From Rivibacter subsaxonicus (GTDB taxonomy: Bacteria > Pseudomonadota > Gammaproteobacteria > Burkholderiales > Burkholderiaceae_C), in assembly GCF_004217215.1 (NCBI RefSeq), contig NZ_SHKP01000005.1:315501-379500 (forward strand): 64,000 bases of DNA, written 5' to 3'. Position numbers and translations under genes: made by a program. Every line of letters begins with the position of its first letter. Position 1 is the first letter of the stretch. The notes beneath the pieces were generated by a model that was not told the DNA's origin, did not search any database, and saw only the letters and a list, made by a program, of their open reading frames with translations. Below, piece after piece: positions 59,618-64,000 of this stretch.

Positions 59618-60661
59618 ATGGACATCACCCAACTGCTGGCTTTCTCGGTCAAGAACAAGGCCTCCGACCTGCACTTGTCCGCCGGACTGCCACCGATGAT
59701 CCGCGTGCATGGCGACGTTCGCCGCATCAATGTCGACCCGCTGGACCACAAGAACGTCCACGACATGGTCTACGACATCATGAACGATGCGCAGCGCAAG
59801 GCCTACGAGGAGACGCTCGAGTGCGACTTCTCCTTCGAGATCCAGGGCCTGGCGCGCTTTCGCGTCAACGCCTTCAACCAGAACCGCGGCGCCGGCGCCG
59901 TGTTCCGGACCATTCCCAGCAAGATCCTCACGCTCGAGCAGCTCAACGCGCCGAAGATCTTTGCCGACCTCGCGCTCAAGCCGCGCGGCCTGGTGCTGGT
60001 CACCGGCCCCACCGGCTCCGGCAAGTCGACCACGCTGGCCGGCATGGTCAACCACCTCAACGAGAACGAGTACGGCCACATCCTGACCGTCGAGGACCCG
60101 ATCGAGTTCGTGCACGAGTCCAAGCGCTGCCTGATCAACCAGCGCGAGGTCGGCCCGCACACGCTCTCCTTCTCCAACGCACTGCGCTCGGCGCTGCGCG
60201 AGGACCCCGACGCGATCCTGGTCGGCGAAATGCGTGACCTCGAGACCATCCGCCTGGCGCTGACCGCCGCCGAGACCGGTCACCTGGTGTTCGGCACGCT
60301 GCACACCAGCAGCGCCGCCAAGACCATCGACCGCGTGGTCGACGTGTTCCCGGCCGCCGAGAAGGACATGGTGCGCGCGATGCTCTCCGAGTCGATGATC
60401 GGCGTGATCTCGCAGACGCTGTGCAAGCTCAAGGACGGCACCGGCCGCGTCGCGGCCCACGAGATCATGCTGGGCACGCCGGCCATCCGCAACCTGATCC
60501 GCGAGAACAAGATCGCGCAGATGTACAGCTCGATCCAGACCGGCAACTCGGTGGGCATGCAGACGCTCGACCAGAACCTCGCCGACCTGGTGCGGCGCAA
60601 CCTGATCACGCCGGCCGAGGCTCGCGGACGCGCCAAGTCGCCCGAGAATTTCCCCGGCTGA
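59618..60661 (+). CDS. pilT: Type IV pilus retraction ATPase PilT
   Basis: 347 residues. Walker A GPTGSGKST at 130-138, Asp box TVEDPIEFVHE, Walker B VGEMRDLETIRLALTAAETG, His box TGHLVFGTLHTSSA, and the PilT-specific AIRNLIRENK near the C-terminus. Hexamer at the base of the pilus that depolymerises pilin to power twitching. Followed by a cNMP-binding gene and pilU on the same strand. Confidence 0.97.
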   Translation: MDITQLLAFSVKNKASDLHLSAGLPPMIRVHGDVRRINVDPLDHKNVHDMVYDIMNDAQRKAYEETLECDFSFEIQGLARFRVNAFNQNRGAGAVFRTIPSKILTLEQLNAPKIFADLALKPRGLVLVTGPTGSGKSTTLAGMVNHLNENEYGHILTVEDPIEFVHESKRCLINQREVGPHTLSFSNALRSALREDPDAILVGEMRDLETIRLALTAAETGHLVFGTLHTSSAAKTIDRVVDVFPAAEKDMVRAMLSESMIGVISQTLCKLKDGTGRVAAHEIMLGTPAIRNLIRENKIAQMYSSIQTGNSVGMQTLDQNLADLVRRNLITPAEARGRAKSPENFPG

Positions 60662-60680
60662 AGCCCAGCGGACCGGCGCT

Positions 60681-61355
60681 GTGAAGATGCTGTTCGAGCG
60701 CCTGAGTGGCCGCGTCGCCAACGTCGTCGAGCCACGCGGCATCGACGACGAGTTGGCGCCGGCGCGGCCCGTCAACGGCGAGTCGACCTTCTTCTCGACG
60801 ATGTTCCTCGAGCGCAGCGACGACGCGCCGCGCTCGGTGGCCTGGCGCCAGCGCGTGATCGAGATCGGCGCGGTCGAGTTCGACCTGCGCGTCGGCACCG
60901 AGCTCTTCGCACGGCTGTGGGCCGCCGACCCGCACGTGGTGACGCTTTCCACCGCCGAGCTGGTGCGCTTTGCGCAGTACTTCGATTTCGTCGCCGTGGC
61001 CGAGGGCCAGGAAGTGATCGGCCAGGACGAGCAGGGCGACTACATGGCGATCGTGCTCGACGGCACGCTCGCGGTCGACCGCATCCAGCCGGTCGGCGGC
61101 CGCGCGCGGCTGGCCGAGGCGCTGGCCGGCGACATGCTCGGCGAGATGTCTCTGCTCGACGCGGGCGAGCGCTTCTCGGCCTGCACCACGCTCACCCCGA
61201 GCGTCCTGGCGGTGCTCGATGCACAGCGCCTGGACCAGATGGTGCTCAACGACCCGCGTCTGGCGCTGGCCCTGCTGGCCTCGCTCGGGCGGCGTCTTTC
61301 GCTGCGGCTGCGCCAGGTGAGCGCGCGGCTGTCGGCGCTGCTTTCGGGCGGCTGA
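60681..61355 (+). CDS. Cyclic nucleotide-binding domain protein between pilT and pilU
   Basis: 224 residues. The N-terminal 75 residues have no recognised domain. From about residue 90 a Crp-like cNMP-binding beta-roll is visible: FDFVAVAEGQEVIGQDEQGDYMAIVLDG-type pattern, then LAGDMLGEMSLLDAGERFSA, where GEMSLL is the phosphate-binding cassette; the arginine expected for cAMP contact is in the stretch after it (ERFSACTT). It has no C-terminal HTH, ending in a basic coiled helix, so it is not a Crp-type regulator. It lies 19 bp after pilT and 19 bp before pilU. It may tune pilus retraction by a nucleotide signal. Confidence 0.85.
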   Translation: MKMLFERLSGRVANVVEPRGIDDELAPARPVNGESTFFSTMFLERSDDAPRSVAWRQRVIEIGAVEFDLRVGTELFARLWAADPHVVTLSTAELVRFAQYFDFVAVAEGQEVIGQDEQGDYMAIVLDGTLAVDRIQPVGGRARLAEALAGDMLGEMSLLDAGERFSACTTLTPSVLAVLDAQRLDQMVLNDPRLALALLASLGRRLSLRLRQVSARLSALLSGG

Positions 61356-61374
61356 ATCTACTGAGAGTGACAAG

Positions 61375-62511
61375 ATGGAACGCGACCAGGCATCCAAATT
61401 CATCAACGACCTGCTGCGCCTGCTGGTCTCGCGCAACGGCTCCGACCTGTTCCTGACCTCCGACTTCCCGCCGGCGATCAAGGTCGACGGCAAGATCACC
61501 AAGGTCTCGCCGCAGCCGCTGACCGGGCAGCACACGGTGGCGCTGGCGCGTTCGATCATGAACGACAAGCAGGCCGCCGAGTTCGAGAAGACCAAGGAGT
61601 GCAACTTCGCGATCGCGCCGACCGGCATCGGCCGCTTCCGCGTCAATGCCTTCGTGCAGCAGGGCCAGGTCGGCCTCGTGCTGCGCACGATCCCCCAGAC
61701 GCTGCCTACCATCGACAGCCTGAACCTGCCCTCGGTGCTGAAGGAAGTGGCCGCCACCAAGCGCGGGCTGGTGATCTTCGTCGGCGCCACCGGCTCGGGC
61801 AAGAGCACCTCGCTGGCGGCGATGGTCGACCATCGCAACGAGAACAGCTACGGCCACATCATCACGATCGAGGATCCGGTCGAGTTCGTGCACCCGCACA
61901 AGAACTGCATCGTGACCCAGCGCGAGGTCGGCATCGACACCGACGACTGGGGCATCGCGCTGAAGAACACGCTGCGCCAGGCGCCCGACGTCATCCTGAT
62001 GGGCGAGATCCGCGACCGCGAGACCATGGAACACGCGGTGGCCTTCGCCGAGACCGGCCACCTGTGCATGGCCACGCTGCACGCCAACAGCGCCAACCAG
62101 GCGCTCGACCGCATCATCAACTTCTTCCCCGAGGAGCGTCGCGCCCAGCTGCTGATGGACCTGTCGCTGAACCTCAAGGCGCTGGTCTCGCAACGACTGA
62201 TTCCGCGCCAGGAAGGCAAGGGCCGCGCCGCCGCGGTCGAGATCCTGCTCAACACGCCGCTGATCGCCGACATGATCTTCAAGGGCGAGGTCGGCGACAT
62301 CAAGGAACTGATGAAGCGCTCGCGCGAACTCGGCATGCAGACCTTCGACCAGGCGCTGTTCGACCTCTACGAGGGCCAGATGATCACCTTCGAGGACGCG
62401 CTGCGCAACGCCGACTCGGTCAACGACCTGCGCCTGCAGATCAAGCTCAACAGCCATCGTGCCCGCAACACCGACCTCTCGGCCGGCACCGAGCACATGA
62501 GCATCGTCTGA
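61375..62511 (+). CDS. pilU: Type IV pilus accessory retraction ATPase PilU
   Basis: 378 residues. Walker A GATGSGKST at 137-145, TIEDPVEFVHPHKN, MGEIRDRETMEHAVAFAETG and CMATLHANSANQALDRI, with LIADMIFKGEVGDIKELM in place of the PilT AIRNLIRE motif, which assigns it to PilU. It assists PilT in force generation. Confidence 0.97.
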   Translation: MERDQASKFINDLLRLLVSRNGSDLFLTSDFPPAIKVDGKITKVSPQPLTGQHTVALARSIMNDKQAAEFEKTKECNFAIAPTGIGRFRVNAFVQQGQVGLVLRTIPQTLPTIDSLNLPSVLKEVAATKRGLVIFVGATGSGKSTSLAAMVDHRNENSYGHIITIEDPVEFVHPHKNCIVTQREVGIDTDDWGIALKNTLRQAPDVILMGEIRDRETMEHAVAFAETGHLCMATLHANSANQALDRIINFFPEERRAQLLMDLSLNLKALVSQRLIPRQEGKGRAAAVEILLNTPLIADMIFKGEVGDIKELMKRSRELGMQTFDQALFDLYEGQMITFEDALRNADSVNDLRLQIKLNSHRARNTDLSAGTEHMSIV

Positions 62512-62525
62512 GCCCGGGGCCCGCC

Positions 62526-63437
62526 TTGACGACCATCCTCGCCGCTCCCCGGACCTACGAGCCGACCGCACCGTTACGGGTGGCGTTCCTGGGCCTCGGC
62601 GTGATGGGCCAGCCGATGGCCGGCCACCTCGCGCGCGCCGGCCACCAGGTCACGGTCTACAACCGCACCGCCGCGCGCGCCGACGAATGGGTCGCGAGCT
62701 ACGGTGGCCGCTCCGCACCGACGCCGCGCGAGGCCACGGCCGGCGCCGACATCGTCTTCGCCTGCGTCGGCAACGATGCCGACCTGCGCTCGGTCACGCT
62801 TGGGGTCGATGGCGCCTTTGGCGGCATGGCCGCCGGCGCGGTCTTCGTCGACCACACCACCGCCTCGGCCGACATCGCGCGCGAGCTCGACGCCGCGGCG
62901 CGCGCGCGCGGCCTTCACTTCATCGATGCGCCGGTCTCGGGCGGCAACCTGGGCGCCATCAACGGCGCGCTGACCGTGATGTGCGGCGGCGACGCGGCCG
63001 CCTTCGATCGCATCCGGCCGGTGGCCATGAGCTATTCCAAGGCCGTCACGCTGCTCGGCCCGGCCGGCGCCGGCCAGCTCGCCAAGATGGTCAACCAGAT
63101 CGCGATCGCCGGCTTGGTGCAGGGCCTGGCCGAGGCGATCGCCTTCGGCGAGAAGGCCGGGCTCGACATGAAGGCCGTGCTCGGCGTGATCGGCAAGGGC
63201 GCCGCGCAGAGTTGGCAGATGGACAACCGCGGGCCGACGATGGTCGACGCCAGGTTCGACTTCGGCTTCGCGGTCGACTGGATGCGCAAGGACCTCGGCC
63301 TCTGCCTCGACGAGGCGCGCCGCAATGGCGCCCGGCTGCCGGTGACGGCGCTGGTCGACCAGTTCTATGCCGACCTGCAGGCGCAGGGCGGCAATCGCTG
63401 GGACACCTCGAGCCTGGTCAAGCGCCTGCGCGGTTGA
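62526..63437 (+). CDS. NAD(P)-dependent beta-hydroxyacid dehydrogenase (3-hydroxyisobutyrate/tartronate semialdehyde reductase family)
   Basis: 303 residues. The most likely start is the TTG at 62526 (GGGG box upstream); the alternative GTG at 62580 would leave no residues before the first strand. The dinucleotide motif is FLGLGVMGQPMAGHLARAGH, the substrate loop FIDAPVSGGNLGAINGALTV, and the catalytic Lys is in QLAKMVNQIAIAG. It oxidises or reduces a small beta-hydroxyacid or semialdehyde. It starts 14 bp after pilU, but a link to pili is unlikely. Confidence 0.9.
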   Translation: MTTILAAPRTYEPTAPLRVAFLGLGVMGQPMAGHLARAGHQVTVYNRTAARADEWVASYGGRSAPTPREATAGADIVFACVGNDADLRSVTLGVDGAFGGMAAGAVFVDHTTASADIARELDAAARARGLHFIDAPVSGGNLGAINGALTVMCGGDAAAFDRIRPVAMSYSKAVTLLGPAGAGQLAKMVNQIAIAGLVQGLAEAIAFGEKAGLDMKAVLGVIGKGAAQSWQMDNRGPTMVDARFDFGFAVDWMRKDLGLCLDEARRNGARLPVTALVDQFYADLQAQGGNRWDTSSLVKRLRG

Positions 63438-63447
63438 GGACGGCGAC

Positions 63448-63467
63448 TGCGGCCAGGAAGCCGCAGC
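63448..63467. terminator. Hairpin between convergent genes
   Basis: CTGCGGC-CAGGAA-GCCGCAG, a 7-bp stem in the 37-bp gap between the dehydrogenase (plus) and the BON-domain gene (minus). Probable bidirectional terminator. Confidence 0.6.
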
Positions 63468-63474
63468 GCAAGGT

Positions 63475-64000
63475 TCAGCGCTGGCTGCCCGCAGCGCCCG
63501 AGGCGGCCGGCGCCACCGGCTTGACCGCGTACTGCGCGAGTTCGTCCTCGCTGATGATCTCGAACACGCGGATCACCTTCACCACGCCGCTGACGCCGCG
63601 CGCGATCTCGACCGCGCGTGCGGCCTCGCGCTCGGTGACGCGGCCCATCAGGTAGACCACGCCGCGCTCGGTAACGACCTTGTAGGCGTTGGCGAAGATG
63701 TCGCGCGCATCGACGAAGCTGGCCTTGACCTTGCTGGTGATCAGCGAATCATTCGAGCGCTGCGTCATTGAGCTGTTGGGGGCGACCACCAGCTCGTTGA
63801 TGACGTTGCGCAGGTTCTCGATGCCGGCCATGGCCGCCTCGACCGCGGCGCGATCGGACTCGCTCGGCACCTCGCCGGTCAGCAGCAAGACGCGGTTGTA
63901 GCTCGTGACGTTGACATGGCCACGGTCGCCGATGGTCTGCTGGATGCGCGTGTTCGCCTTGTTCTCGATGCCCTGGTCCTCGACCACGGTGCCCGAGGTG
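63475..64000 (-). CDS. BON-domain protein of the YraP/DolP family (N-terminus cut by window edge)
   Basis: The reading frame is open to the right edge; about 175 C-terminal residues are visible. Two BON domains are seen: TRIQQTIGDRGHVNVTSYNR with VLLLTGEVP, and SLITSKVKASFVDARDIFAN with GVVYLMGRVTEREA. VVEDQGIENKANTR just before the first one is typical of the outer-membrane lipoprotein YraP (DolP), which binds anionic phospholipid and guards the outer membrane. The signal peptide and lipobox lie beyond the edge, so the lipoprotein status is by family only. The tail is Ala/Pro-rich. Confidence 0.88.
   Translation of the reverse strand, partial: TSGTVVEDQGIENKANTRIQQTIGDRGHVNVTSYNRVLLLTGEVPSESDRAAVEAAMAGIENLRNVINELVVAPNSSMTQRSNDSLITSKVKASFVDARDIFANAYKVVTERGVVYLMGRVTEREAARAVEIARGVSGVVKVIRVFEIISEDELAQYAVKPVAPAASGAAGSQR

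Noticed and set aside
63475-63987. BON protein starting at an internal Met near 63987
   Set aside because: The frame stays open to the window edge and the residues before it match the conserved pre-BON stretch of YraP, so the true start is outside the window.

Overview
The window is high-GC, densely packed bacterial chromosome, most likely from a betaproteobacterium of the order Burkholderiales (Rubrivivax/Methylibium/Leptothrix-like). This is inferred from the strong G/C third-position bias, the gene neighbourhoods queA-recG, oxyR-katG-ubiA and pilT-cNMP-pilU, a liv-type ABC operon and a PEP-CTERM protein. I found no rRNA, tRNA, CRISPR array, insertion sequence or prophage.

Positions 1-28,476 form an exopolysaccharide/surface-glycan region. 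Twenty minus-strand genes (25,898 down to 3,553) lie almost end to end, many with 4-bp ATGA overlaps, and read as one operon. They encode a diacetamido-uronic-acid pathway (WbpD-, WbpB- and WbpE-like), a PglD-like acetyltransferase, a second DegT aminotransferase, an SDR epimerase, an initiating sugar transferase with a degenerate GGDEF-like N-terminus, a Wzx flippase, an O-antigen-ligase/Wzy-type polymerase, six further glycosyltransferases, a methyltransferase, a polysaccharide deacetylase, an AsnB-type amidotransferase and, at the distal end, a pyruvyl-transferase/FrhB-like iron-sulfur pair. The matching TviB-type UDP-HexNAc 6-dehydrogenase is cut by the left edge. Together they suggest a Wzx/Wzy-assembled polymer containing amidated and possibly pyruvylated acetamido-uronic acids. 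On the two sides of the operon lie exported proteins with fibronectin-III domains and long Pro-Ala repeats (1245-2024 and 26389-28065). A secreted beta-helix protein (2054-3409) and a PEP-CTERM protein (28477-29385) are also present. No Wza/Wzc export genes and no exosortase are in the window.

Positions 29,400-41,500 are mostly core genes: tgt, an M14 metallopeptidase, a K+ channel, an iron-uptake pair (Fiu-like TonB receptor plus PiuC hydroxylase, with a candidate Fur box), queA, recG, a cyclophilin lipoprotein and oxyR. Positions 41,600-45,300 hold the peroxide-defence genes katG and dps, then ubiA. Positions 45,300-54,100 are amino-acid catabolism: an NTF2-like protein coupled to a D-aminoacylase-like amidohydrolase, gdhA, proC, a small lipoprotein, putA, and a divergent Lrp-type regulator. 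Positions 54,197-58,889 are a livG-livF-binding protein-livH-livM ABC operon. Positions 58,896-64,000 hold yggS, pilT, a cyclic-nucleotide-binding protein, pilU, a beta-hydroxyacid dehydrogenase and a BON-domain protein cut by the right edge.

The most unusual observations are: a 74-bp dispersed hairpin element found twice between convergent gene pairs, with compensatory base changes in the stem; a 7-residue insertion in the zinc loop of Tgt; an arginine in place of the Walker A lysine of LivF; and the redox-type FrhB/pyruvyl-transferase pair at the end of the glycan operon.
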